Shown: positions 1 through 9,381 of the stretch, piece by piece | Position numbering within the stretch: position 1 is the first letter of the stretch | How the letters are laid out: each line of letters begins with the position of its first letter | Origin: Thalassotalea profundi | Lineage (GTDB): Bacteria; Pseudomonadota; Gammaproteobacteria; Enterobacterales; Alteromonadaceae | Direction of reading: 5' to 3' | Length of the DNA: 64,000 nucleotides | Assembly (NCBI RefSeq): GCF_014653195.1 | Contig: NZ_BNAH01000016.1 | Location: 1-64,000, forward strand | Made by a program: the position numbers and the translations under genes | Notes under the pieces: generated by a model | What the model was told of the DNA's origin: nothing | Databases searched by the model: none | Seen by the model: the letters and a program-made list of their open reading frames with translations, nothing else

Positions 1-57
1 TGGGTATTTATTATTACTCATAACATCTCTCATCATACTTCATTTTCTAAATAAAAG

Positions 58-729
58 ATGTCTACATTATTTGGGGAAGATCAGGTTATCCCTAACGAGA
101 ATAACGGTATTATACTAGAACTAATTACAAAAACTTTAGAACCTGAAGGTTATAAGATAACCCCCGTATACCTCCCTTATTTGAGAAGAATATATTTTTA
201 CAAGAATGGGACTGTTGATGTAGCGAGTGATATCAACAGTCACACAATTAAGACTGAAAATCTACCAGGTTATTATTCTGGTCCTGTTTATGAGTATCAG
301 AATTATTTAATTTCTTTGTCTGAAAATAATTTCGCATTCAAAAGCCTAGATGATATTGGCACACAAAGTTTAATAAGTTGGCAAGGCGCTAAAAAACATT
401 TAGGGGATCATTATAAGAAATTAATGGATAAACATCCGAATTACTCGGAGACACATGACCAAACTTTACAAGTTAAAGCACTGTTCTTAAAACGCTTTGA
501 AATAGCTCAAATGGATTTACATATTTTTAAGTACTATCGGAATCAAATACAAAAAACTGGAGATATTGATACAACAGCCGAAGTCGATTTTTTTCCTATT
601 CTTGGTACCAACCCGAACGGTTTTTTATTTAGAGATCAAAATATCAGAGATCTTTTTACAAAGCGTATCAAACAATTAAAGTCTAGTGGTGAGTATCAAA
701 AAATACTTGATAAATACATTTCGAAATAA
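58..729 (+). CDS. Periplasmic solute-binding-like protein (SBP_bac_3 type), 5' end missing or frameshifted
   Basis: The 223 residues read as the mature part of an extracellular solute-binding protein family 3 domain. The protein opens with a typical mature-domain start (STLFGEDQVIP), and its end (IRDLFTKRIKQLKSSGEYQKILDKYISK) is the usual C-terminal helix. This branch is common in marine gammaproteobacteria as stand-alone periplasmic proteins with no ABC partners, and none are seen here. No signal peptide is present in this frame, because a TAA at 52-54 closes it. The +2 frame at 2-58 encodes a strongly hydrophobic, signal-like segment. The gene therefore either continues left of the window with a frameshift near 50-60 or is a decayed copy. 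The ligand cannot be inferred. Confidence 0.6.
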   Translation: MSTLFGEDQVIPNENNGIILELITKTLEPEGYKITPVYLPYLRRIYFYKNGTVDVASDINSHTIKTENLPGYYSGPVYEYQNYLISLSENNFAFKSLDDIGTQSLISWQGAKKHLGDHYKKLMDKHPNYSETHDQTLQVKALFLKRFEIAQMDLHIFKYYRNQIQKTGDIDTTAEVDFFPILGTNPNGFLFRDQNIRDLFTKRIKQLKSSGEYQKILDKYISK

Positions 730-775
730 CCTCTCAAATAAAAACATTAATAATATTAAAGATACAACTCAATGA

Positions 776-3292
776 CTATTTAATTAGGGCATATTTTTTA
801 GTTTTATTGGTTGCTATAGCATTTGCAGGGTCATCTGGCCAATAATGTTTTGGGTATTGAGCTTTCATTTCCTTCTGTACAGCTTTATAACTGCCTCGCC
901 AAAAACCGGCCAAGTCAGCGGTTATTTGAATAGGCCGTTGTGCCGGCGATAGTAATTCAAAGGTCAAATTTACTTTTGACTTTTCATCGCCTACTGCTGG
1001 GCTAGTTTTTAGACCGTAAACTTCCTGCATAGGTAAAGAAACAACGGGAGCGTGTTCAAGACTGTAACGAATAGTGCACTTTCGTCCTGTTGGACCAACA
1101 TAATAACTCGGTACGCATTTATTCAATAATTGCTGTTGTTGGTAATCAAGCATAGTTAACAGCATTTCAGATACATTCAATTTTAATAGCTGCGCTTTAG
1201 TGGTGATATTACTAACATAAGGTTTAAACCATAATGAAGCATTCTTAATAAGTGACTGCCCACTAACATCAGGAAAGTCATTATCGATTGATATTGAATT
1301 TAACCATTGCCACCTTAACAATAAATCTTTATCTTCTTTTTTCCATTTTAATAATGTCAGACCATGTTTCTTTAACTGCTCAAGCCAAATAGCAAAAACA
1401 TCATCTTCATTCATCAGCGCTTTTTCTGCTTTTTCTTCAAGAATTATAGCGCCTATTTTTTTTTGTTTTACGGCATTTATACGTCCTGACTTTTCATCAT
1501 AATGTAAGCTTTCATGATAATTTTGTTTGGCTAGTTTCCATGAAGTTAACTGTTGAATATCAACAATAGCCGCTAACCTTACTTGAAGTTGCTGTTGAAA
1601 TTGCGTTAAATGTGCCGCAACCAAATATTCTTCATTATTTAATGCATCATGAAGATCCAATGTTACCCCTTTACCATAACTAGCAAGATAATCACCGGCG
1701 TTATTTCTACGTTTGAGTAACCGTTCTGGATAAGCCAAATAAACTAGAATACCGATATTACCTAATGGTAAGTTTGAAATTTGCTTAACCTGTATTTTAT
1801 CCGCTAGCTTTTTCGCTTGAAGTAGAATTTGCCTACTTTTATAATTTTTATTATTAGAAAGAATAAATCGTATTCTTTGACTTATATCACTGTTGCCTCG
1901 CGATTGTTCTATTGAAAAAACATCTCGTTCTTCTAATAAGGCTGCTAATAAACAGGCAAGAAACGTAAAACCTTTACAGTCATATTTTTGCTCTAATGTT
2001 TTTGCTTGAATGATCATGTGGGCAAAGCGCGCATGACATGGCAACTGCACCACTTCTAGTCCATGAGGCGTTAATTTTCTTTTTTCATCAACGACATCAA
2101 TATTTATTAAGGTTTGCCACGCTTGATTTTCGATAGCTTCATTAGGAAAGTCCAGCAATGGAATATCCGCTAACCGACTTACTTGCCAACGAGCCGCTTC
2201 AATAACCACAGGTAAAATATCAGCTTGATGAATGGCTAAACCACTTTGCAGTGAACGTCGTTGAAACTCTTCTTCATTAAACAGTCGAATACAATGCCCA
2301 GCAGATAATCGCCCCGCTCGTCCCATACGTTGAATCGCTGAAGATTTAGCGATATTTCGTTGAAGCAACTTATTTGTGAGAGTGTTCTCATCATAAATAG
2401 CGACTTTTTCAAGCCCTGAATCAATAACAATATTAATGCCTTCAATGGTTAAACTCGTTTCTGCAATATTAGTCGCTAAGACTATTTTTCTAACATTCTC
2501 TTTACAAGGCTGAATAGCTCGCTGTTGTTCTGCAAGACTCAGATCGCCATACAGTGGGCAAACAACTAATTCAGCATTCACAATATTTTCGAGTGCGGTT
2601 GCCAGATAACGAATATCTGCACTACTGGGGAGAAATACTAATATTGAACCTTGATGTGTGATTAATGTTTGTTTGATTACTACTGCAGCTTGATCTCGCC
2701 ACGCACGAATATTCTTAATGGGCTGATATTCAACGGTTACCGGAAAACTTCTACCCGTCGTTTTTAGACTCAAAGCGTCTGGCAAAGCTTTTTGTAATTC
2801 ATCGTTTGCCAAGGTTGCAGACATTAATAATAACCTTAAGTCTTCACGTAAACCTTGTTGAATATCGCGCGCTAAGGCAAAAGCTAAATCTGCTTGCAAT
2901 GAACGTTCATGAAATTCATCAAATATAATTAATGAGGTATTAGCTAATTCAGGATCTGCTTGCATTATTTGCACTAAAATCCCTTCGGTTATGACTTCTA
3001 AACGGGTATTTTTTGAAACCTTACTTTCATTGCGTAAACGGTACCCCACACTTTGCCCTACAGGCTCCCCTATTTGTGCGGCTAAATATATAGCTATATT
3101 TTTTGCAGCAACTCGCCTAGGTTGTAAAAGGTATACTTTTCCTTGAATAGCGAGGTTATCTTCTAATAACCATAAAGGTAACCTTGTTGATTTACCCGCT
3201 CCGGGTTCAGCCGATAGAATCAACGTGAAATTTGATTTTAATGCACTCAAAAAGTCGGCTTTTATATTATCAATGGGTAATGGAGTAGGCAT
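776..3292 (-). CDS. hrpB: ATP-dependent RNA helicase HrpB
   Basis: This is a DEAH-box RNA helicase of the HrpA/HrpB family, cytoplasmic, of uncertain physiological role. Visible motifs in order are Walker A (AEPGAGKSTRLP), the DEAH-type box DEFHERS, SAT (LLLMSATL), and motif VI around QRMGRAGR. The helicase-associated and HrpB C-terminal domains follow, ending near the conserved YWPDDP. The reading frame is open back to 3412, which would add 40 residues. I prefer the ATG at 3292 because it gives 838 residues, close to the E. coli length, and starts just before the conserved LP...L...L segment. No strong ribosome binding site marks either start. It lies upstream of sfsA-dksA, as in E. coli. 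Confidence 0.93.
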   Translation of the reverse strand: MPTPLPIDNIKADFLSALKSNFTLILSAEPGAGKSTRLPLWLLEDNLAIQGKVYLLQPRRVAAKNIAIYLAAQIGEPVGQSVGYRLRNESKVSKNTRLEVITEGILVQIMQADPELANTSLIIFDEFHERSLQADLAFALARDIQQGLREDLRLLLMSATLANDELQKALPDALSLKTTGRSFPVTVEYQPIKNIRAWRDQAAVVIKQTLITHQGSILVFLPSSADIRYLATALENIVNAELVVCPLYGDLSLAEQQRAIQPCKENVRKIVLATNIAETSLTIEGINIVIDSGLEKVAIYDENTLTNKLLQRNIAKSSAIQRMGRAGRLSAGHCIRLFNEEEFQRRSLQSGLAIHQADILPVVIEAARWQVSRLADIPLLDFPNEAIENQAWQTLINIDVVDEKRKLTPHGLEVVQLPCHARFAHMIIQAKTLEQKYDCKGFTFLACLLAALLEERDVFSIEQSRGNSDISQRIRFILSNNKNYKSRQILLQAKKLADKIQVKQISNLPLGNIGILVYLAYPERLLKRRNNAGDYLASYGKGVTLDLHDALNNEEYLVAAHLTQFQQQLQVRLAAIVDIQQLTSWKLAKQNYHESLHYDEKSGRINAVKQKKIGAIILEEKAEKALMNEDDVFAIWLEQLKKHGLTLLKWKKEDKDLLLRWQWLNSISIDNDFPDVSGQSLIKNASLWFKPYVSNITTKAQLLKLNVSEMLLTMLDYQQQQLLNKCVPSYYVGPTGRKCTIRYSLEHAPVVSLPMQEVYGLKTSPAVGDEKSKVNLTFELLSPAQRPIQITADLAGFWRGSYKAVQKEMKAQYPKHYWPDDPANAIATNKTKKYALIK

Positions 3293-3409
3293 TATTTTAC
3301 TTAAAAGGTCGTCTTTAAAAAATACTTCAATTCTAGCATTCAACATTCCGATTGACGTAAAGGTTTTTGGTAAAGATTGTTTAGCTTGATTAACGTATAC
3401 AATTTCAAG

Positions 3410-3433
3410 CATTGTTCACGTTCAAGAACAATG
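3410..3433. repeat. Inverted repeat upstream of hrpB
   Basis: Perfect 8-bp arms CATTGTTC (3410-3417) and GAACAATG (3426-3433) surround an 8-nt spacer. The left arm covers the alternative upstream hrpB start codon at 3412. It may be an operator or a hairpin near the 5' end of the hrpB message. No known regulator motif is recognised. Confidence 0.35.
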
Positions 3434-3627
3434 AATTTCAATCACTAACTGTGAATGTTTAGGCTTTATTTTGAATGTTTTTATCCTAGGGTCTGTCATT
3501 AGTTAAAAAATAATCAACTGATTATTAACGTTTTAAATATTTGCATTTTCATCAAAACATGCTTACTTGGCAAATAATTCAAAAGTTGTTATTAATGGTT
3601 GTTCTTGTCAGACAATGGATTAGTACA

Positions 3628-4047
3628 ATGAAACTTGCACAATATGATCAATACACTATTGAACTCGTTGAAAATATTCTGTTAGTGGATGCTAAAGGCC
3701 CGTTTGGCACAGAAGTTACCGAGCAATATGTACAAGATATGTATAATGCCTGCGAATTATTTAACCATAAGCCTTGGGGATTATTAGCGACTTTTTATGG
3801 TAATCGAGTATTTACCCCAGATGCTGAACTCGCATTAACTGAACTTACAAAGTATCGTGTGAAACGCGGAATGATAGCAAATGCAAGTGTTATTCTTAAT
3901 AGTAACGCTGGTGATATTCAACAAATGCAATTACACCGAATCTATCAAAACTACAAACTCACTTTTCATGTTTTTAGTAATATAGAAAGTGCACGTTCAT
4001 GGTTGCAAAGCTTTGTTACAGACAAAACACAAGCGCTAAAAGCATAA
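3628..4047 (+). CDS. Conserved hypothetical protein, STAS/SpoIIAA-like fold
   Basis: 139 residues, soluble, with no signal peptide or membrane segment. The alternation of short strands and helices resembles small SpoIIAA-like/STAS proteins found in marine Alteromonadales: an N-terminal strand pair (YTIELVENILLVDAKGPF), a central helix (VTEQYVQDMYNACELF), a WGLLATFYG strand, and a C-terminal NIESARSWLQSF helix. No catalytic residues are evident. The frame is open to a TTG at 3541, but the extra 29 residues look unrelated, so the ATG at 3628 is chosen. It stands alone between hrpB and the convergent pepB. The family assignment is tentative. Confidence 0.6.
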   Translation: MKLAQYDQYTIELVENILLVDAKGPFGTEVTEQYVQDMYNACELFNHKPWGLLATFYGNRVFTPDAELALTELTKYRVKRGMIANASVILNSNAGDIQQMQLHRIYQNYKLTFHVFSNIESARSWLQSFVTDKTQALKA

Positions 4048-4060
4048 TCGCCTGTGTTTT
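4024..4060. terminator. Possible bidirectional terminator between the STAS-like gene and pepB
   Basis: AAAACACA (4024-4031) pairs with TGTGTTTT (4053-4060), and GCG (4033-4035) with CGC (4049-4051), around one mismatch. The hairpin overlaps the last codons and stop of the STAS-like gene and lies just before the convergent pepB stop. The A/T-ended stem fits a weak bidirectional terminator. Confidence 0.4.
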
Positions 4061-4076
4061 ATCCATTATTATTGTA

Positions 4077-5366
4077 TTACTGCGTGAGTAATAGATTGGC
4101 AATAGTTGCAATACTTAAGCCAGTAGCACCTGCTGCCCATTGATCATTAGCACTACCATTATAAGCCGCGGCTAAATCAAAGTGTAACCAACCTTTACTA
4201 TCAACAAAGCGTGATAAAAATCCAGCTGCATTGCTGGCACCACCAGGACCACCACCAGGTACAGGACGGCTATTAGCAGTATCAGCGAATGCTGATGGAC
4301 ATTTTTCTTGGTGCCATTTTTCTAATGGAAGCTGCCATAAAGGTTCACTTTCAATATTAGCGGCTTGCTTAGCTTGCTCAGCGAGCTGCTCGTCTAAGGA
4401 AAATAATGCAGTGTAATCACCACCTGTTGCTAATACTGCAGCTCCTGTCAATGTTGCTGCATCAATGATCATTGAAGGATTATTTTCACTGGCCATTAAT
4501 AAGCCATCAGCAAGTACAATTCGCCCTTCTGCATCTGTGTTAGCAATTTCACAACTAACACCATTCTTGTATGTTAAAATATCGCCTAATTTATATGCAT
4601 TATTGCTCACCATATTTTCAGCACAGCACAAAATAAGCTTAACGCGCTTGTTTAGTCCTTGTCGTATGGCAAGAGCTAACGCTCCTGACACGACAGCGGC
4701 ACCGCCCATATCGCATTTCATATGAAACATACCAACACTTGCTTTTAAGCTATAACCACCGCTATCAAAAGTAATGCCCTTACCCACTAAACATGTAGAA
4801 ATTGGCGCTTGCTCATCATCCGTAGGGTTGTAATCAATTTCAACAATACATGGAGGGTTTACACTTCCTTTACCGACATTATATACACCAACCCAACCTT
4901 GCTTAGCTAGGTCATCCCCACTAATGAGACGACTACTAACGCAATCCGGCGCCTGAGCCGTTATATAATCCTGTGCTTGCTTAGCAAGTAATAATGGCGT
5001 TAATTCACTTGGCGTTTGATTCGTTAAATTACGTGACCATGCATAAACAGCAAGCTTATTATTAAGGGTATCTATAGTGGTTTGCTCACCCGTAAATTCA
5101 ATATTGGTGAGCTTGCCAACACAAGTAAAACCTAAAGCAAAAGCCCATTGAGAATCTATTCCCCATAAATCACCTTTTAAACAAGCATGTTTCACGCCTA
5201 ACTTTTCAATGCTACGGGCAGCTCGTTGAATATTTTTTAACGGTGAAGAAAAGCTTTTATCAAGGTAAATATAAATATCATCTTCAATAATTTGCAAAAG
5301 ATTTTCATTCTGCCACTGAGACGAAGATTTATTGTTGGTTAAGAAGATATTAGTCACTGATGACAT
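4077..5366 (-). CDS. pepB: Peptidase B (M17 leucyl aminopeptidase family)
   Basis: This cytosolic metallo-aminopeptidase removes N-terminal residues during peptide turnover. The M17 metal-binding and catalytic motifs are intact: GKGITFDSGGYSLK, DMGGAA, NTDAEGRIVLADG and DAATLTGA. At 429 residues it matches PepB (about 427) rather than the longer PepA (about 500). The N-terminal IQRAARSIEKLGVKHA segment also matches PepB. It is convergent with the STAS-like gene and divergent from sfsA. In E. coli pepB sits elsewhere, next to the iron-sulfur genes, so its presence here is specific to this lineage. Confidence 0.92.
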   Translation of the reverse strand: MSSVTNIFLTNNKSSSQWQNENLLQIIEDDIYIYLDKSFSSPLKNIQRAARSIEKLGVKHACLKGDLWGIDSQWAFALGFTCVGKLTNIEFTGEQTTIDTLNNKLAVYAWSRNLTNQTPSELTPLLLAKQAQDYITAQAPDCVSSRLISGDDLAKQGWVGVYNVGKGSVNPPCIVEIDYNPTDDEQAPISTCLVGKGITFDSGGYSLKASVGMFHMKCDMGGAAVVSGALALAIRQGLNKRVKLILCCAENMVSNNAYKLGDILTYKNGVSCEIANTDAEGRIVLADGLLMASENNPSMIIDAATLTGAAVLATGGDYTALFSLDEQLAEQAKQAANIESEPLWQLPLEKWHQEKCPSAFADTANSRPVPGGGPGGASNAAGFLSRFVDSKGWLHFDLAAAYNGSANDQWAAGATGLSIATIANLLLTQ

Positions 5367-5525
5367 AGGTAAAGTTTCCTCATTTATGTGTTTATCTAGC
5401 TACACTTAAGTCGCAATATAATAGGCAAAGTTTATCACATTAAAACACCGCAGGAGTTAATCTTTTTATCAAATACGTTATAAATAAAGTACTATATAAT
5501 GACGATGAATAGTTGATAAATCACA

Positions 5526-6263
5526 TTGAAATTTGTACCTCCATTAAAACAAGCCATATTAATAAAACGTTATAAACGCTTTTTAGCTGATATTACTTTG
5601 CCTGATGGCTCTATCCATATCGCACATTGTGCAAATACAGGAGCAATGAAAGGTTGCGCTGAATCTGAAGATATCGTTTGGTACAGTACGTCAGATAATC
5701 CTAAACGTAAGTACCCTTTTAGCTGGGAAATCACGCAAACTAAAAATAATGACTTTATTTGCATTAATACACTACGTGCAAATCAAGTCGTTGAAGAAGC
5801 GCTAAACAATCAATCGATAAAAGAGCTAAATGGCTTTAGCTCTTTACAACGAGAAGTTAAATACGGTGCTGAAAATAGTCGTATTGATATATTATTAAAG
5901 TTTGAAGATAAGCCCGATACATATATCGAAGTTAAATCAGTCACCTTGCTTGAGAACAACAAAGGTTACTTCCCCGATGCAGTTACCACAAGAGGACAAA
6001 AGCACTTACGTGAATTAATAGAAATGGTCGAGCAAGGTAACCGAGCAGTATTATTTTTTGCTGTAATGCATTCTGGTATTAACAGCGTTCAAGCTGCTCA
6101 ACATATTGATCCACAATATGCTAAATTATTAATCGAAGCAAAAAACAAAGGAGTAAAAATAATCGCTTACAAAGCTAATTTTTCAATCATTGATGGCATA
6201 TTTGATATGAGCCTCAATAAGAAATTACCAGTGATTTTAACTGAAACAAAATTGGAAAATTAA
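5526..6263 (+). CDS. sfsA: Sugar fermentation stimulation protein SfsA, TTG start
   Basis: The protein is very similar along its length to E. coli SfsA, with the shared segments PPLKQAILIKRYKRFLAD, NTGAMKGCAE, WYSTSDNPKRKYP, EVKYGAENSRID and YIEVKSVTL. The family carries a nuclease-like fold with the D...E-x-K pattern and was reported to bind DNA and affect maltose metabolism. Its molecular role is still unsettled. The start is TTG at 5526, because the homology begins at the second residue and no ATG fits. It lies directly upstream of dksA, as in enterobacteria and vibrios. Confidence 0.92.
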   Translation: MKFVPPLKQAILIKRYKRFLADITLPDGSIHIAHCANTGAMKGCAESEDIVWYSTSDNPKRKYPFSWEITQTKNNDFICINTLRANQVVEEALNNQSIKELNGFSSLQREVKYGAENSRIDILLKFEDKPDTYIEVKSVTLLENNKGYFPDAVTTRGQKHLRELIEMVEQGNRAVLFFAVMHSGINSVQAAQHIDPQYAKLLIEAKNKGVKIIAYKANFSIIDGIFDMSLNKKLPVILTETKLEN

Positions 6264-6523
6264 AGATAAAGATTGACGCCATCTATAAAAACTTGTAAAA
6301 GAGCAGGCTTGCAGATAAATGCTTTTAGCTTAAATCAACCCATTTCTCGCTAAGGTGTTGATTTTATTTAAAAAGAAATTATATTTCCATTATATACTTG
6401 ATTTCTATTTACTGTGACGCAATATAGTCCTCTTAACTTTAGGTCTATTAGATAATTGGCACATGCAGTCAACGGGTAACATTAAAACTACCTTTTGATC
6501 TAGTGAGTATTAGGAGAATGAGC

Positions 6524-6964
6524 ATGCCAAACAAAAAAGCTTTAGGTATTTTGGCATTAGCCGGTGTAGAACCGTACCAAGAAAAGCCTAACGAAGAATA
6601 CATGGGCCCTGAGCAATTAGAACACTTTAAAAAGATTCTGGATGCTTGGCGCATACAATTACGTGAAGAAGTTGATCGTACTGTTACCCATATGCAAGAC
6701 GAAGCAGCTAACTTCCCTGATCCTGTAGATCGTGCAGCACAAGAAGAAGAATTTAGTTTAGAGCTTCGTACGAGAGATCGTGAACGTAAACTCATTAAGA
6801 AAATTGAAAAAACATTACAACTTATTGAAGATGACGATTTTGGCTTCTGTAACTCATGTGGAATTGAAATTGGTATTCGTCGCTTGGAAGCTCGCCCAAC
6901 AGCCGACTTATGTATCGAATGTAAAACCCTAGCAGAAATAAAAGAACGTCAAATGGCTGGCTAA
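6524..6964 (+). CDS. dksA: RNA polymerase-binding transcription factor DksA
   Basis: DksA binds the RNA polymerase secondary channel and, with ppGpp, adjusts transcription of rRNA and amino-acid genes. The sequence shows the coiled-coil region with the conserved acidic tip (EAANFPDPVDRAAQEEEF) and the C-terminal four-cysteine zinc finger (CNSCG...CIEC), ending KERQMAG. The start is the ATG at 6524. The AGGAG at 6512-6516 stands 7 nt before it, whereas it is too close to the ATG at 6518, and the GTG at 6503 adds residues absent from E. coli DksA. The product is 146 residues. It is followed within 14 nt by gluQ. Confidence 0.96.
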   Translation: MPNKKALGILALAGVEPYQEKPNEEYMGPEQLEHFKKILDAWRIQLREEVDRTVTHMQDEAANFPDPVDRAAQEEEFSLELRTRDRERKLIKKIEKTLQLIEDDDFGFCNSCGIEIGIRRLEARPTADLCIECKTLAEIKERQMAG

Positions 6965-6977
6965 GAAGCCATTTGTA

Positions 6978-7883
6978 ATGCAAAACAGTATTTCAGAGCG
7001 ACACGATAATCCGTATCGTGGTCGCTTTGCTCCCTCCCCGTCAGGTTTACTCCACTTTGGTTCTTTGATCACAGCTCTTGCTAGTTTTTTAGATGCACGC
7101 AAAAATAATGGAATTTGGCTTGTACGAATTGAAGATATAGATCCACCAAGAGAGTTAGCTGGAGCAAGCGAAAATATACTAAAAACCCTTGATGCTTATG
7201 GGCTACATTGGGATGAAAATGTCTTATATCAAAGTAAGCAAAGTGAGCGCTATCGCGCACTATTGAATCAACTTCATAAAAGTCACCGTTGCTATTACTG
7301 CCAATGTACACGTGCTAATATAAAAGCCTTAGGCGGCATTTATCAAGGACATTGCCGGCAACTTAACTGCTCTCATCATCATGCGGCTGTCCGGTTAATA
7401 AACACGCATCCAATTAATCATTTTACCGATATAATTCAAGGCTCAGTCCATGGTGATGATGCGTTAGCAAACGAAGATTTTATTATACACCGTAAAGACG
7501 GTCTTTTTGCCTACCAACTTGCCGTTGTTGCTGACGATATTTATCAAAAAATTACCCATGTAATACGCGGGTGCGATTTATTAGAGCCAACAATGAGACA
7601 ATTAACTTTATTTGATACCCTGGACAAATCTCCCCCTCAATATGGTCATATTCCACTAGCTGTAACCAGCGAAGGGTATAAGCTTAGTAAGCAAAATAAA
7701 GCGCCAGCTATTGATATAAGCGCCCCCCAAAAATCATTAGTGCAGGCATTAGCTTTCTTAGGACAACAACCAGCCCCATCACTAATTAATGCTAGTGTGG
7801 CTCAAATCATAGAGTGGGCAATTGAACATTGGCAAATAGATAATGTGCCTAAGGTACAAAAAATCACCTTATTTGAACAATAA
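6978..7883 (+). CDS. gluQ: Glutamyl-Q tRNA(Asp) synthetase
   Basis: This truncated glutamyl-tRNA synthetase paralogue lacks the anticodon-binding domain. It activates glutamate and attaches it to queuosine in the anticodon of tRNA(Asp). Visible features are the class I signature (GRFAPSPSGLLHFGSL), LVRIEDIDPPR, the zinc-binding cysteines near residues 100-125 (YYCQCT...GHCRQLNC), and the KMSKS-like YKLSKQNKAP. The 301 residues match the family. It follows dksA by 13 nt, the conserved dksA-gluQ operon in which gluQ expression depends on dksA. Confidence 0.94.
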   Translation: MQNSISERHDNPYRGRFAPSPSGLLHFGSLITALASFLDARKNNGIWLVRIEDIDPPRELAGASENILKTLDAYGLHWDENVLYQSKQSERYRALLNQLHKSHRCYYCQCTRANIKALGGIYQGHCRQLNCSHHHAAVRLINTHPINHFTDIIQGSVHGDDALANEDFIIHRKDGLFAYQLAVVADDIYQKITHVIRGCDLLEPTMRQLTLFDTLDKSPPQYGHIPLAVTSEGYKLSKQNKAPAIDISAPQKSLVQALAFLGQQPAPSLINASVAQIIEWAIEHWQIDNVPKVQKITLFEQ

Positions 7884-7964
7884 TTGTCGCTTTTCAATTC
7901 TCTTTTTTAGCATTCTGGTATATTATTGCGCGGCAATAAAAATAGTGCCCGCCAGGAAATCGTT

Positions 7965-9377
7965 ATTAAAAAAGTCATCAATTTGTGTAAAAAAGTATTC
8001 ACGAGCCCTAAAAGTAAAAACAAAAAAAACAGTAGTACAGCCACTGTTTTAACCCGAGACATGCACTCGGTATCTCGTAAATTTATAAGTATTAATGCGT
8101 TAAAAGTATTAAACAGACTTAACAGCTCTGGCTACGATGCCTATTTAGTGGGTGGTGGTGTTCGTGATATATTACTTGGAATATCACCGAAAGATTTCGA
8201 TATTGCAACCAATGCAACCCCAGAACAAATTAAGACACTTTTTAGGAACTGCCGTCTGATAGGTAGACGTTTTCGATTAGCACATATCGTATTTGGCCGA
8301 GATATTATTGAAGTAGCCACCTTTCGTGGGCATCACGATACTGCAAGTGAAAAACAGCAACAATGCCAAAAACAATCGAAACAAAGTGAACATGGCATGT
8401 TATTGCGCGATAACATTTACGGCTCGATCGAAGAAGATGCCGAGCGCAGAGATTTTACCATAAATGCTCTTTATTACAGCGCTAAAGACTTCACCGTACA
8501 TGATTTTGCTAATGGTATTCAAGATATTAACGATAGACAAATTCGTTTAATTGGCGATCCTGAAACTCGCTACAGGGAAGATCCTGTTAGAATGTTAAGA
8601 GCTATTCGTTTTGCGACTAAACTTAATATGGAAATTAGTAAAAAAACTAAGCAACCAATTAAGTCATTAGCCCCACTCTTAGCAAATATTCCTCCCGCTC
8701 GCATGTTTGAAGAATTTAATAAGCTATTTTTATCCGGCAAAGCCTTAGTTAATTTTAACCAATTAAGAGAATACCAATTATTTACCTATTTCTTTCCAAT
8801 AGTTGAGCAAGCATTGCAAAGCGATGAATTTCCTTATCTGGCAAACCTCATAGCTACCGCATTATCAAACACCGATGACCGTATTAATAATGATAAACGT
8901 GTAACACCTGCTTTTTTATTCGCAGCAGTTTTATGGTATCCATTACAGCAGAAAATACTACAGCTTAAAGCCACAACAACAATGACACCACAAGACACAT
9001 TTTTTTCCGCTTATCATGAAATTATGTCTGAGCAACAACGCAGTATTGCAATACCAAAACGCTTCCAAGCGGTAATGAAAGATATTTGGATATTACAAGA
9101 AAAGTTTGAACGTCGAGAAGGTAAAAAAGCCTTTAAAACATTGGAGCATATCAAATTTAGAGCGGGTTATGACTTCTTATTGTTACGTGCAACACTCGAG
9201 CATGAAAATACTGAATTGGTTAAATTGTCACAATGGTGGACTGACTTTCAACACAGTAACTACGACACCCAACAAATTATGATAAAATCTGTTGCTAAAC
9301 CTGTCAGTAAACGCAGTCCACGTAAAAAAAGAAAGCCTAAAAGCCCACAAAAAAATGCATCGAACACCCAAGAGTAA
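7965..9377 (+). CDS. pcnB: Poly(A) polymerase I, probable ATT start
   Basis: The enzyme adds 3' poly(A) tails to RNA and promotes decay. The nucleotidyltransferase core is clear: LVGGGVRDILLG, the catalytic pair KDFDIATNATPEQ, RRFRLAHIVFG, EEDAERRDFTINALYY and RYREDPVRMLRAIRF. A basic C-terminal tail (SKRSPRKKRKPK) follows. The frame reaches a TTG at 7926, but the region aligned to the E. coli N terminus begins at V/I-KKVINLCKKVF. An ATT at 7965 lies 7 nt after AGGA (7954-7957) and gives 470 residues, close to E. coli PcnB. E. coli pcnB itself is known to start at AUU. folK follows after 4 nt. Confidence 0.92.
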   Translation: MKKVINLCKKVFTSPKSKNKKNSSTATVLTRDMHSVSRKFISINALKVLNRLNSSGYDAYLVGGGVRDILLGISPKDFDIATNATPEQIKTLFRNCRLIGRRFRLAHIVFGRDIIEVATFRGHHDTASEKQQQCQKQSKQSEHGMLLRDNIYGSIEEDAERRDFTINALYYSAKDFTVHDFANGIQDINDRQIRLIGDPETRYREDPVRMLRAIRFATKLNMEISKKTKQPIKSLAPLLANIPPARMFEEFNKLFLSGKALVNFNQLREYQLFTYFFPIVEQALQSDEFPYLANLIATALSNTDDRINNDKRVTPAFLFAAVLWYPLQQKILQLKATTTMTPQDTFFSAYHEIMSEQQRSIAIPKRFQAVMKDIWILQEKFERREGKKAFKTLEHIKFRAGYDFLLLRATLEHENTELVKLSQWWTDFQHSNYDTQQIMIKSVAKPVSKRSPRKKRKPKSPQKNASNTQE

Positions 9378-9381
9378 AGCC

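Noticed and set aside
2236..2445. 69-codon frame inside hrpB on the same strand
   Set aside because: It is an out-of-frame shadow of a well-conserved helicase region.
6380..6420. dksA promoter TTGATT...TATAGT
   Set aside because: The spacer is 19 nt and both hexamers are imperfect. Too weak to list as a feature.
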